From NCBI GenBank assembly GCA_007258455.2, contig VDFB02296798.1:28684-92683 (forward strand): a DNA stretch of 64,000 bases. The letters run 5' to 3'. Within the stretch, counting starts at the first letter, position 1. The number at the start of each line of letters is the position of its first letter. This stretch comes from Sequoia sempervirens (taxonomy: Eukaryota; Streptophyta; Pinopsida; Cupressales; Cupressaceae). The translations under genes and the position numbers were made by a program. A model generated the notes under the pieces. The model worked only from the letters and a program-made list of their open reading frames with translations, ran no database searches and was not told the origin of the DNA. Shown here one piece after another: positions 1 through 12,169 of the stretch.

Positions 1-95
1 ACAAGGAGTACCAACTTCTAAAGCTGATTTAGTAGGCACCAACCTACAAGGAGTACCAACCCCTACTTGCCAAGCACCAACCTAGCAAAGATTAT
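1..95 (-). repeat. Hairpin minisatellite of the copia-like LTR (edge copy)
   Basis: Repeated ACCAAC-centred units occur here. The unit at 32-47 is a perfect hairpin, GTAGG-CACCAA-CCTAC. Degenerate units lie at about 5-18, 50-63 and 70-90. It is the reverse-strand counterpart of the array at 37751-37849. Confidence 0.65.
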
Positions 96-1338
96 AATTT
101 GAATGAATAGTGTTCCACCTTCAATGTTGCTTCCTCAACGGATGATGGACAATTCTGCTCAAACAATCTTCTTACAAATCTGATGTGTATGTTTTGTCTT
201 CAATACTAATCACTGTATCCAAAATCTGCACTTATTCCAGTTCAATCTGCTTTATAAGATCTGCATATATTCTTTCACAAATCTGATCCAAACTGTGCAC
301 AATCTCCTTTTAGAAAACCGATCATAACCATTCACAATCTTCTCATAATTTAGTCTTCAAGATAGTCCTTAATCTGCACATATTCCTCTTTGTAATCTGC
401 CTTATTTTCTTCACACAATTCTCATGAATAGTTCATTGATCACAATGTCATTCATTTAGATCTGCAACATGACTCTCACAAGTCTATACTTTATCTCAAT
501 TTGACTCTACCTTGTGATGTAGGACACCTCTTTAAAGCTCACACAGAAATATATATCTCTGCACTCTGCTGGTTTTCAATCCTCCAATCTGCTGTGTATT
601 TATTATACACTCCTTTGTTTTTACTCTACACCAACTTCTGTTTTCACAACACATACATTCATTCTCTTTTCAACTCAGATTTTACAAACTCCAACACATG
701 CTTGTGTTTTAATAATATAACACTTTATTCACACACCATACTCACAGCTTCAGATAATATATATTTTTCACTCTGCAATCTAGATGATATGAACTTTTAT
801 TCCATTACACACAACTCACTGCAAATAATATTTATTTCATTTAACTCCGATTCAGATCATATCCTTTCTCTATCATAAATGATATTCAAGGTTACCCCAA
901 GTTTCCGGGACGGGGACAGTAGGGGACGGCGGGACGAGTCCCCAAGTTTCCAATTTTTGAGGCCAAAATTAGGGACGATAGGGGACGGCTATATAAAAAT
1001 ATAGAGAAAATTTTAAAATATAGGGAAATTTCAAATATTCAATAGATAACATGAATAAGGCATGCATAATACACATTATAGAACATTAACATATAACATT
1101 TGTGTTAAACATTATGCCAATACTCAATAGAGTTAATACGCATTCAAAATTAACATACAGTTACATGAATCATGAAACAACCTCCAAGTTATAATTTATA
1201 AACTTATATCAAAATGCCCAAAGGCTACATTGCTGCCATATAGTTTTAAAGTTTCAGATTGCTATGAAAATCAAAATACAATATCGTATGTCAATAATGA
1301 ATACAAATTTACAAAATAAACAAAGAGCATTGCTGCCC

Positions 1339-3810
1339 CTAATCATCTCTCATAACTGCATCAAAATTAGAGTCATCCTTTGAGTCACTGCCACCGTAAT
1401 GCTCCTCCTCAGCCAATGGGATCCCAACCAAGCCCTCAGCTGTCTCCTCCTCATCTACCTGAGCCGTGTCCTCGGGATCAATATCCCACTGTAGAGCTGG
1501 AGTTTGTCGATACTTTGGAGTCTGTCGATCCTGAAGCCGAAGAGCACTATGAACGGCCACTAGCTTCTCCGCTCGTCTAGAGGTAAGTCTATTCCTCTTG
1601 ACGGAGTGGATAAAGCTATATGTGGACCAATTTCTCTCTGCAGCAGAGGAACTAGCAACCTGTGCAAGAAGGCGAGTGGCAAGTATCTTCAATTGTGGTG
1701 TATCTCTCCCATGATAGGTCCACCATCCAATAGGGTTCCCTTGAGCTAATATAGCTCTATCCAACCTCGCCTGTGGTTTGCTCAAGTTTGGGCCATTAAG
1801 ATTAGCAAAGTCTAGAAATTGTGACCGAAGTATTGAAGCTTGCTCGGCTGGATAAATCTTTTCAATGGCCGTGTGAACCCATCTAAAACCTCAGCATCAT
1901 CACATGGAGGCACCCTACCATCCCTTGGTGCATACCATTTTGGATTTAGAGCAAAGGCAGCCATATGAAGCGGGGTGTTCATTGTATTCCACCTCCGCGT
2001 CACAATGGGCCTAATGTGTTGCTCATATAAATCCAAAGTGGGGTCCTTTGCCAAAATAACTTGCCTGATCTTCCCAAGCATAGTGTCAAATGTCTCATAT
2101 ATCTCTCCAAGACTAGGAGAGTCTGTATCAGCATATCTAATGACATCTACAATGGGCGAGATAAAGGAGCAAATATATCTGCAAAATGCAAACAAAAAGT
2201 TCAAAATAATTAGTTGACAAGTTATTTGACATGTTAGAAACTTCAAAAGTTGGAACATTGGACAATAAAATTAAAATATTAAAATCAGAAATTTAATATG
2301 AAAATCAGCCATCTAATATGTCTTACCTCACATTGGCCCACCAATCATCATCGAGGATCTTTTGTTTGATGCTCTTTCCTTGAGTAGAACTTGCATTAGG
2401 CCATCTAGTCCACTCAGCATTGACCATCATCAGTTGTAGAGGCTCATGCACCTCAACCATCCTCTCCAATAGGATGAAGTATGTGGCATATCTACATTCA
2501 TTAATTCAATGATTCATTAAAAAATAAAAATTTAAAACAAAATCAGATTATGAATACAAATTGAAAGTGAAACAAAATGAAGTAAATGGCATACCTTGTA
2601 TCAACAGGTTTGAGAAACTCCTTCTTTGAAAATGTCCTGAAAAGAGCAAGTGAGGTGTGGTGGTTGCAAATGAACATCTGAATTTCTCTAGCTTCTGCCA
2701 CCGTTTTCTTCACCCAATCCATCTTCCCTATGTCTTTCAATGCATTGTTCAATGCATGAACACAACATGGGGTCCAAAATATGTGCCTGTAAGTACCCTC
2801 CACCATCAACCCAGCCGATTTGCACACACGTGCTGAATCGGTGATCACCTGCACCACATTTGCAGCCCCAACCTCCTCCATGGCATCTCTCAAAATGGAA
2901 AATTGGAAGTCAGCATCCTTATGTCTCCCTGAACAATCTACGACTCTAAGAAAATAAGAACCAGCAGGGCATGTGACTATGACATTGATGAATGGCCGAT
3001 GTCTACAATTAGTCCACCCATCCATCACTATAGAGCACCCCGTCCTCATCCATGTTTGTCTCATCTCCTCCATTAACACATTAACTTTGGAGTACTCTTT
3101 GTGTAGGAGGGTGGTGCGTAGCTTATGATCTCCAGGGGGTACGAATGAAGGACCAACAGTGGCTAAGTCTTTCACCATTTGTTTGAAATAAGAGGAACGG
3201 GCCACATGAAATGGAATGGCATGGTAAAAAAGGAATTTGGCAATGGAGGATTTAGAGGTTTCTCGTGCTTGGTTTTGAAACATGGACTCAACTGAGGCTG
3301 CCTTATCACTACCAATCATCTTCCTCTTTCCTCTTAAGATAACACTACTACCAACCGTGGAAGGACTAGGAGTAGGAGTAGGCATAGATGATTGTGAACT
3401 TGGGAAAGAAGGAGACCCACCTTGAACCCCACCATCACATTCCATTTGAATTTTTTGGCACTCTATAAATAGTGCATCTGTCAATGAAAGACACGCTCTA
3501 ACTCCATGGCCCACCTCACCCAAAAAATGAGACCTAACTCTAGTGTAGCTGCCCCTAAACTTCTTTTCACAAACATGGCAAAACCAAACCCTACTCTCCC
3601 TTGAATTTTTTTGTCTTTCACCCATGGGTGTCACAAATTGAAGGAATGGTTTTTTTTTGTCTAGTGGGTGTTTTGCGTAGTCCTTCATAGTTTTGGTATT
3701 GACCTATTGGTTGATGAAGGATGGTGTTGGGTAGGGGTTGTTTGCTCTCTAGTTTGCCTTCTAACTTGCATTTCAACTTCACTATCACTCCCACCCTCAC
3801 TGCTGCTCAT
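1339..3810 (-). pseudogene. hAT transposase (BED finger, DUF659, dimerisation domain), frameshifted
   Basis: Three exons on the minus strand: 3810 or 3688 down to 2595, 2491-2327, and 2178-1339. All junctions are GT-AG and both introns interrupt an arginine codon in phase 2. Exon 1 encodes a BED zinc finger (CHVC...H...H, about 3590-3480) and a DUF659 core with an SIVMDGWTN motif and the CCVHALNN motif. Exon 3 ends in the hAT C-terminal dimerisation domain (SSSAAERNWSTYSFIH, RRAEKLVAVH), then an acidic tail. Reading breaks in exon 3: up to about 1880 one frame is homologous to transposases, after it a frame shifted by one base is, so there is a single-base indel near 1871-1880. A second frame change near 3690 separates an N-terminal MSSSEGG segment (ATG at 3808-3810) from the main frame; alternatively translation starts at 3688. 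Otherwise the protein is intact, so the break is recent or a sequencing error. Confidence 0.82.
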
Positions 3811-4194
3811 GTCTTTTGTTTTTAGAATGCAAGTTTAGACTGAAAATGCAAAAAAATAAAAAAAATCAGACTATTTATACTTCATATTTTGCAAAAAAAT
3901 GAAAAATGAGAATAGAGAAAGGAAATGCATACCTCTTTGATGGATTTGCACTCCCAACAACACTATTTCAACCTCCTCTCCTCCTTCAAACTGCTGCTCC
4001 TTTTCCTTCAATGGCTGCAATTTTTTTTCTTCTCAAACCCTTGGCTGCTCATACAAACAAAATGAATACAATGAAGTTTTAGAGGCCTCTTTTCTTTCAT
4101 AAAAGAGTGCAAAATAGTAGGTCCCAAACATGCCATGTAGGCAGGGCTTTTTTAAAAAAAAATTATGCTTTTTTAAAAAAGTTCATGCGCTTTA

Positions 4195-4445
4195 AAACGC
4201 GGGGGACGGCTGGCCTTCCCCGGGACGGTTGAGGGACAGCTCAGCCGTCCCCCTTCCATCCCCGGGACTGGTCAGCCGTCCCCCTTTGGGGATACGGCAT
4301 CCCCCCGTCCCCGGGACGTTTCCCGTGTTTTGTCAAAAAAGGGGGACGGTCCTCCCCCGTCCCCTTGCTGTCCTCTGGTACCCGAGACGTCCCCGGAACC
4401 GGGACGGGGGATTTGGGGGGGGGGATGCGTCCCCGGGTAACCCTG
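4195..4445. repeat. GC-rich subterminal repeats of the hAT element
   Basis: About a dozen copies of GGGGAC/GTCCCC-type words in both orientations lie within 250 bp of the right terminus. The left end (900-985) has a smaller cluster. The overlapping ORFs on both strands (4229-4501) are by-products of this composition. Confidence 0.75.
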
Positions 4446-5867
4446 ATGATATTCAATAAAATCCATAACACGGATCTCTCTATTCTTCGGATGATATACA
4501 ATTTATACCCAGCACGTGTTTTATGATATAATCTTTATTTCACACATACAACTCATTCCCACTTTAAATCTGATTTGGATATCAAATATATAAGTTGCTC
4601 AAGAATTGCAACCCTTTGATGAAAGAACACATCATTTAAAAAATCTGTCTCTTCATGTCTTAATCACATCTTTTCAGATGTGTCTTTTCGCAAACTCATA
4701 CCATTTCAATCTTAATTGCACCTCTTCAAACAAAAACTCTTATTAATAATAACTCAAATCATTCCAATGGTTTGATTTAATTTAATTTTCAATGGAAATC
4801 TGAAGTCTCCTTTTGGATCGCACACCTTCATGTAGTAATTAATTTTTGTTTTTATAATTCTAAAGTTACATAAAATAAACCGTACTCCTTCAGATTTCTT
4901 AAATCATACCACTTCAAATTTGTAAATAAGACAAATTTGTCTTATATGCTTTTTGTTTTATTCACAAAACAAAAAGATCGCAGCCTTCTATGGAAACGTT
5001 GCATTTTTATTTATTTAGACTTTTGTCTTATTAGACTTTGTCTTCTAATGCCACCTTTTCATAAAGCAATATGAATCGATACCTTCTCATATTTAATTAT
5101 TTAACAAGCAATTGTGCTTTAACAAATAAATCTGTTGTCTAATATAGAAGCACTGCCTTTTAAAGACTTTCGTCTTTTACTTATTTTTGTCTTTTTCTTA
5201 TTCCGTCTTTTTTTGGTTTTTGTTTTGTTTTTTTTTTTCTCTGTTTTGTCTTTTCCTGTTTATTTATTTTTAAATGCTTCTCTTTAATTTTTATTTTTGT
5301 TCTTTTTTTGCCATTTGACCTAGTCTGAGTTCTTTTCTGAAATTGAATCATTATTTGCTGAGATTGAATCATAGATAGAAATTGACCTTGTCTAAGTTCT
5401 CCAATGATTTCATGAAAGGCTGTGATTGGTGTAAACTGTTATGTCTACAACAATTGATCTGATTTCTGCTTTCCTTTTGGATCTGCATACTTATAAAAAC
5501 TGTTCATGCTTTTCAAAAATCTCTCTTCTGATATAACTCTGATGCATTCTCTAAATAGTACCACATTCAGATCTGTTTTTCTATTGTATATATTCTTTCT
5601 TAAATCATGGCATAATTTCACTTTATGCTTGCCATTCGGATTCATGATTTTGGACTGGTTGTCACTTAGAAAGTGCAAAGTTCATGTATTTACCTTATGA
5701 CTTTTCTTTCTTGTCAAGTATGCTGGTATGTATACACTTCTTATAATCTTTACTTAAGCTTGTTCAATGTCTTTATCCTTCATGATCTTTATCCTTCATG
5801 ATATCAATGATAACCTCCAACTATCTCAACTTGAGCACCTTTGACATCAATGACAATATTTCCAACA

Positions 5868-8060
5868 GATGGTTTGTACCGTGTCTCAGAATCTAAGCCT
5901 CAAACACACCACAGAAGAATCTATGGTGAAAGATGCTCGAAAGATGCTCAACGATGGAGGGGAATTTCAAAAGTTGAAAAATGCAAAAACTAAACTAAGT
6001 GTGGAAAAAGGACACCTTGTCACAAGGGAGATGCCTTTGCAGTGAATGTCTTCCTCAACTTTTCAATGTCTGTGCATGTGAAGTGATGAAAGCAATCACA
6101 ATAGTCAACACCTTCGCGTTAGCAACAACGGTGATCATTGCAATCGATGACATGGTGAACGCAAAGAGAAAGAGGTTGAAAATCACTAACTCTAGAGCCA
6201 AAAGCGCCTCTGTTGGTGAGGGGTGCTCATGAATTCAAGGCCAAATGCAGTTGTTAAGATTTGCAAAACCAGTCATCCTCTTCAGAATTCTGCAAGCTTT
6301 CTGACGGATCGCCATGCAAGTTCAACAGGTTAATCGAGCGCTCGCCAATGAAGATGAAGTAGAAAATGTTGAAAGTCAAGGCAAGTTAAAAAACGTGAAA
6401 AATTGGCTAAGTATAGAGAAAAAAGCACCCTTCTAGCAAAAGGCGCCTAGGAATTTGGAGCATCAGATATTGCTTTCAGGCTTGATGACTTCCAAGATCT
6501 TGTCAGAGTTGATTAGTCTCCGTGATGAAACCGTTAGTAGATTCACTAGAGTAGTCAAACATCCAACAACGAAGACTAAATTGGAGCATTTTGTCAGGGG
6601 TTACAAAGTGAAAATTGTATCTCAGAAGCACAAAAGTGCCCTTGCAGGCCAGGGGTGCCTAGGAATTTGAAACTCCTGAATCAATTTTTAGAGTTTGCAC
6701 AACCAGTCATCCTTTCCGAGATTCTTCCAGCTTTGCGATGGATTCAAACATCCAGTTCACGGGGATCATCAATCACCTACAATTGTAGATCGAAGCATGG
6801 GAGGTCAAATTGGAGGAGTTTGAAAATGATTAAAAAATTGGTTAAGTTTGGCAAACAAAAGCACCTTATCTTAAGAAGGTGCCTAGATATTTGAGCCATC
6901 AGAACTACTTTTCAGGCTTTGCGGATTCCAAAAACATCTCCTCAGATTTGATCATACTCTATAGTGAATCTATCAGCCAAACCTCAGGATGAATTAGATG
7001 AGCAGAATCAGGGATCAAACAGAGGCAGTTTATCAAGAAAAAGTTGAAATTCTACAAAAATATTCAAACACTAGCAAGGTGGCATCCAAAGTCAACTCCA
7101 GTTAAGATTTTTGAAGACTTTCTCATGTCTAGGCGGCCCAAAATTTGGGGAATGCTTCCAGTTAATTTCCAATCACGGAGATGACTCCTTCAATTAGGGT
7201 TTCGATACCCTAACTGATGCTTCCACCTCCAAATGATTTTTAACAAGCATCTAGGCGTCCTTTCTCATTATTTTTGCAGGTTGACTCCAAACGCCAAACA
7301 CAAAATTTATTCTCTACTTCATTTGAAGGATCAAACAACAAGGTTTTTCAATGTTCTTCGTATTTTCTAGATTAGGTTGCACAAAAGGACGTCTTTCCAA
7401 AGTTCATATCTCTAGGCATCATTTTTCAGAGGCAACAATTCATAATCTTCTGATTCTAGCGTTTTGGTTTCTCTTCTTTTTCAATCTTTTTCGAGATTGG
7501 AAATTTATCCCACAACTTCTACTTTTGTCTTAGGTTTTCTTTTACATGTTTGAGCAAACTCCATTTTTTCACAGATCTGGCCGTTTGGGTTCATTCAACA
7601 CTGAATTGGCCACAAAGCCCACATGCCAGAATTTTTCGAAAAAATGAAAGGTTCCCAACCCAAATTTGATCCAATTTTCTGAGTTTGATTTCTGATTTGA
7701 GTTTGACCAGTGAATAGGGAATTTGTTTTTTGGTTTGCTTAGCATAGACGCGCCTACAATACCCATGTCTTAGAATTTCTCTGGGAAAAATTTGCCTTGC
7801 TACCTCTGCCTTTGAGTGGTTGTTGCATGTCCAAGAAAAAGTCATTTTATCGAAAATCTAACATTCTAGGTTCATTCAAAAAAACATTCTCAACAAAACC
7901 CACGTCTTAAGACTTTTTCGAAAAACTGCCTCTTGGAGAAGCTATTTTTAGCCTCCGCAGAAAAAGTTGTTCAAGCATAGTCGAGTGCATAGTCATTCTT
8001 CCAGATTTTCAATATGCAGTTCTCTCAAGTTGAATTCAAGACCAAATTGGTCTTGCTTCG
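5868..8060. repeat. Diverged tandem units with a GGTGCCTAGGAATTTG-like core; no gene
   Basis: No convincing coding frame. A GC-rich word related to AAGGCGCCTAGGAATTTG recurs near 6028, 6205, 6440, 6650, 6876, 7130, 7251 and 7412, mostly 180-250 bp apart. Each is preceded by text like GAAAAATTGGCTAAGT and followed by a CAGGCTTT-like segment. These are old, diverged tandem duplications, probably part of the non-coding portion of the retroelement whose ORF remnants follow. Confidence 0.5.
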
Positions 8061-8063
8061 GTC

Positions 8064-9500
8064 TTGCTTCATGATTTCCTGAAGACAATTGACACTGATT
8101 TACATCAAGCACACCTAGTAGTGGATTTGGACAAGCTGGAAGGCGTAGATGGCATCACAATGCAAAATATTGAGCAATCCAGGTTACTTGAGGCAGCCTC
8201 TTTTCCCATCTCAGCACAGAGCATTGAATTTGTAATTGCTTGTGTAAAGCATTACAACCCCACTTTGCGGGAAATCCAATCAGTTGATGGGTGAACAATT
8301 TACAGTCTCAAGCCAAAGGATATTGAGAGGTGCTTTGCTATTACACCTTGTGCAAACAACTTGGTCATATCAATGGAGGAGTGTGAAATGGCGTTCAACA
8401 TGTCAAAGGAAGAATGCCAGAAAAGGATGGCACAAAGGTGGCTCAAAGAAAAAAAAAACAGCTTGCCAAAGAACGTGGGACAGGGAGAATTTAAGGATGA
8501 GTATGCGATCATGATTACTCTACTCAATCGTGTCATGGGTCAAGCAGAAGCAAACAAGTTTCAGCCATGGATATATTACATCATGTCTCAACTTGTTAAC
8601 AACAAAGAACATTACAACCGGCCTGCTTTGATCAGCGACACTCTTCACAGCCAAATGACAGGTTTCTTCAAAATCCACAAATTCCATATGGTTTCATACC
8701 TTGTATATCTGATAGCCTTTCAAGGCCAGTTTAGAGGGTTGAATACCGTTGGAACTCTGGGTGTGCAGCGAGTTCATGGGCATTTCTCACAGCTAGAATT
8801 CTCACAATCAGAATGGCAGTTCAAGCTGTTATATGACCTATTCTTGATGCACACAATAAGGAACCTTGATATACGCTTTTCACTAGAAGCCAGATTGGCA
8901 ATGGCAGATTGGGCCGATTGGTTCATCCAATTTCCCAAATTTTCCTATATTCACGTATATGGTTTCTCAAGCAATCCAACCATGCTACCTTGTTATCCAT
9001 TGGATAAGGTGGTATTCATGGAATTCCTACGGTAGTTGCACGAGGTACACACTTTTATGCGTGGTAAGCGCAAGTTTGCTGGCAACTTTCCTTTTGAGAT
9101 GGGAATATACAAGTGTAGATTAGCAACTGATGCCAAGGCTATGACCAATGAGATGACGAAGCTTAATCTTAAGTTTCTCATTGAAAGGTGCGCTCATATG
9201 ATCCTTGGGGTCACTTGGCCGCTCGCCTTGGCCACCATTCTTCACATAAACCTTCCATGGAGCATTTTTGGTTTAGTTGTGAAGACAAATTTGAAGTGCG
9301 TAGGCAGAATTACAGTAGATTTACTCTTCCACAGATTGCTGATTTCTTGTCAGAGGATGTGGAAGGTTTATCAGATGATGATGGGGAAGTCATACTTCCC
9401 ACATATTTCAGAGATCAAATTGACTCGCAGCCACTTTGATCCGTTGATTGGTATGCCAAAGAGAGCACCTCCATTTAGGAAAGGACAAGCAGGGTTGTAG
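8064..9500 (+). pseudogene. Unidentified retroelement-like ORF remnant (part 1)
   Basis: A chain of overlapping frames (8064-8294, 8361-9035, 9036-9500 and 9188-9439) reads like one long protein broken by stops and frameshifts. The best piece is 8361-9035 (224 aa): mixed-charge N-terminus, aromatic-rich middle, no signal peptide, ending at a TAG that separates it from in-phase continuation at 9036. I recognise no catalytic motif. Its position upstream of a proline-rich linker and a coiled-coil-like region is mirrored by the remnants at 20708-22980, which argues for an accessory ORF of a large plant LTR element rather than a host gene. Function unknown. Confidence 0.45.
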
Positions 9501-9517
9501 GGAACAATAGGCTTTTC

Positions 9518-11026
9518 TTGGATAGCAAGAGGACGCAAAAGGTAGTCACTCCAATTGCAGAGCCGCCACCAGTTACCACCACACTACCTTCCACTTCCAG
9601 ATCAAAACCCAGGGTGAAGGTGATGAACAATCCTCCAGAGGGTTCAAAGAACTATAGGGTGCCGATGCATTTAAAGGAAAAGATGAGGGTTGCTGATGTA
9701 AATCAGCAAGAACCACAATTGGACACATCCATAGATTCATCTAAAACAGTGCCAGAAGTAGAAGAAGAGCCTCCTATTCCGTCACCACCGCAACAGTCTC
9801 CAATTCACATTGACTTGGAGCCTGATTCACCGATTCATGACATCTCCACACCAGCTTACTCATCAGGCGTCGATGAGACGCGAATTAATCCTCCCAATGA
9901 AATTAGCTGAGACTCATCGTCTTGGCTTGAGAACATCCTGGGAGGAAGAGAAGAAAGCCTTCTTACCAGTTGGACTTTGCTGAGTTTGACAAGGTCTACC
10001 AAGACACGTTTGACAAGAAACTCAAGAAGCAAGTCCGCGTGGAGAAGAGTGCTGACATTGAGGTGGTCATCGAGATTGCAACACCACCAGTCGACAAAGA
10101 CACCAACGAGGTTGAGGCCGATGATTTCACATTGGTCAAAGCCAACCTTGGGAGAAGTACACGAGAAGCTGATGTAAACCTCTTTGAGGTTGCAGCAGTT
10201 AGCTTGAAGGAAAAAGTGGTCAGAGATGGTGAAGACAAGGCAACCCTCAAGGCTGAAAATCAACAACTCCGACAGTACATCTCCAACTTGATTCATGGGA
10301 CTTCACATATCACCACTCTGCTTCCACAGATGTTAGAGACATCCACAGATCAAAATCAGCTAAGTTGGTATATACGGGAAGTACCTGAGAGACTGTGTAG
10401 AAGAGTTCGTCACCAGGGGCAGGTTCATCCTTGCAGAGTTGTATCAACTAAGGTACGATGCCCACTATCTTCACTCAGAAATTTAGGAGTCAGAGTTGAG
10501 CATGACGAAAGGGAAACCCAAGGATGAGATTAGCATTGCCGACTTGAAAATGGTGTTTGATACAGTCACTATAGCGGAAAACAAAGAGAAGCTTTTTACT
10601 TGGAGAGAACAACTCCTCTTCAAAGTAAAAACCTATGAAGCAATGTCTATAGAAATGGCTGAGCATAGAGAAAATGTTGCAAGTGCCATCAAGTTCGTAA
10701 GGACTTTCGTGTCACAGATTCCTTGCAAGTATCAATGCGAGGATGGCGAGTATGTTGATCTCGGTGAAGTTCAGATGGTGTTTCAGAACCTCATTCAAAG
10801 TAGTTTCAGCAGTGACCCTATTGCCTGCAAGTTGACTCAAGTTGCAGCCATGTTAGCAAAGTTCAATGAAGCAGCTGAAAAGGGAAGAGAGTTTCAGACT
10901 GAGATCATGGATGGCGAGGTAATGTTGCAGAGGCAATGCATCGTGTTGAAGAGTATCAGTTGTCTGAATGTAGAGATAGTTAATAGCTGGTTGGAGGACT
11001 TGGTTACTCAAGTTGTTGAAATATGA
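9518..11026 (+). pseudogene. Unidentified retroelement-like ORF remnant (part 2: proline-rich and helical)
   Basis: Frame 9518-9910 (130 aa) is Pro/Ser/Glu-rich (runs such as EEEPPIPSPPQQSP) and looks like a disordered linker. Frames 9970-10527 and 10496-11026 (176 aa) are rich in Lys, Glu, Gln and Leu and are probably helical or coiled-coil. They overlap by 32 bp in different frames, consistent with a frameshift. No catalytic residues are recognised. It is the downstream continuation of the 8064-9500 remnant. Confidence 0.42.
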
Positions 11027-11254
11027 ACTACCTGTTGGGACGTCCTACCTTTTCCAAAGATAGCATTTAAAACAGCAGTTAAACTTGACGCCTTTTTCAA
11101 GTTAACTCGTTGTCCCACCTTTAATGCATGTCTATTTTTGGAGACACCTATTGTACAGTGGAGTTCTTTTTAGTTTTATATCAGTTAATTGATATAATCT
11201 TTCCAGTTAACTATTATTTATTTTTGTTTAGACATAGAAATAAATCTTGAGTTT

Positions 11255-11690
11255 GAGGAAATAAATCTTATGCCAATAGTGCTTTGATCCAAAGTTTGAA
11301 GATCTTTCAGTATTGTTGTTTTTATAATCTTTGTTTCAATCTGCACCTCAAAAGTACAACGAGTCTTTGAGGGAATTTTGAGATCAAGTTTATCGTTTGA
11401 TGTTTTGTTTTTCATAATCTTAATTATAGTCTACACCTCAAAAGAGCAATGAGCCTTTGAGGGAATTTTGAAAGCAAGTCTAGCATTTAATGTTATGTGT
11501 TCATAATCTCTATTTCAGCCTACACCTCAAAAGAGCAATGAGCCTTTGAGGGAATTCTAAGATCTAGCTTATCGTTTGATGTTTTACTTTCATAAACTTT
11601 ATTTCAGCGTACATCTGAAAGAGCAATGAGCCGTTGGATGTGTTTTGGAGACAAGTTTGTCTAAGTTTTGTGTTAACCAAAATCATTCCC
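11255..11690. repeat. About 89-bp tandem repeat, four units
   Basis: The word CACCTCAAAAGAGCAATGAG recurs at about 11345, 11435, 11524 and 11611 (spacing 88-90 bp), followed each time by CCTTTGAGGGAATT and a TTTCATAATCT-like segment. The last unit is the most diverged. No ORF. Confidence 0.8.
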
Positions 11691-12169
11691 TGTTACTTCT
11701 AAATCCTCTTGCTTTGAATTTACTTGAGGAGATAGAAGCATTATAAGTTTAGGCCTAATTGTAGTTGAAGTTACGAAACCAGAGAAAACTTGAGTTGCAA
11801 CGCAAAGAGTTTTATAACCTTGTGCTCTCAACTGAGATAAAAAGATAGGAATTTAGTTTACTTTTTCTTTTTACGCATAATCAGCAAAAGAGGGAGCTTC
11901 CCCTCCTAATTTGAAGAGTAGTCTAAGTGTGCATAGCTGTCTGTTTCCAATCCACACACCAGAGGCGCTCATTGCAATGCCAACAGTTTTCAGGTGCCCA
12001 TCGTGGGGCACGAGGCATAAAACTTAAAAAAAAAACCTAAATGGTTTAAGACATGGGAATGATCATTTGGTGTCCTACTTCTCTAATCCAACAACTAGAT
12101 CTTACTCCGATTATCATTTAGCCAAATTTCATACTTATTGAAGGAGAGCAAACGGACATCATCAGTAGT

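Larger units (their letters stand above)
887..4445 (-). mobile_element. hAT DNA transposon, 3.56 kb, with 8-bp target duplication
   Basis: The element is flanked by a perfect 8-bp direct repeat ATGATATT (879-886 and 4446-4453), the duplication length of hAT elements. Its ends are short inverted repeats: CAAGGTTACCC on the left and CAGGGTTACCC on the right when reverse-complemented. Both subterminal regions (about 900-985 and 4195-4440) are packed with GGGGACGG/CCGTCCCC words, far more GC-rich than the surroundings; such clustered words are typical transposase-binding subterminal repeats of hAT elements. The transposase is encoded on the minus strand between them. The element inserted into the copia-like LTR spanning 1-5867 and is therefore younger than it. 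Confidence 0.92.
1..5867 (-). mobile_element. Copia-like LTR, minus strand, split by a hAT element
   Basis: The terminus at 5867 (CAATATTTCCAACA on the + strand) is the reverse complement of the start of the solo LTR at 36177. The left edge (1-170) matches the reverse complement of 37620-37860, including the hairpin minisatellite. The T-rich stretch 5160-5300 mirrors the A-rich stretch near 36620-36720. The LTR runs off the window at base 1 and is interrupted at 887-4445 by a hAT transposon. About 2.3 kb of LTR remains after removing that insert, so this copy is longer than the 1.89-kb one. Whether it is solo or belongs to a full element outside the window cannot be seen. ORFs inside it (for example 501-878) look like chance open frames in AT-rich sequence. 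Confidence 0.65.

Noticed and set aside
501..878. 125-aa plus-strand ORF rich in Ser, Phe, Tyr and Asn
   Set aside because: Lies in the antisense strand of an AT-rich copia-like LTR; no motif, and the composition is as expected by chance.
4229..4501. Three overlapping Pro/Gly/Arg-rich ORFs on both strands
   Set aside because: They arise from the GGGGACGG subterminal repeats of the hAT element.
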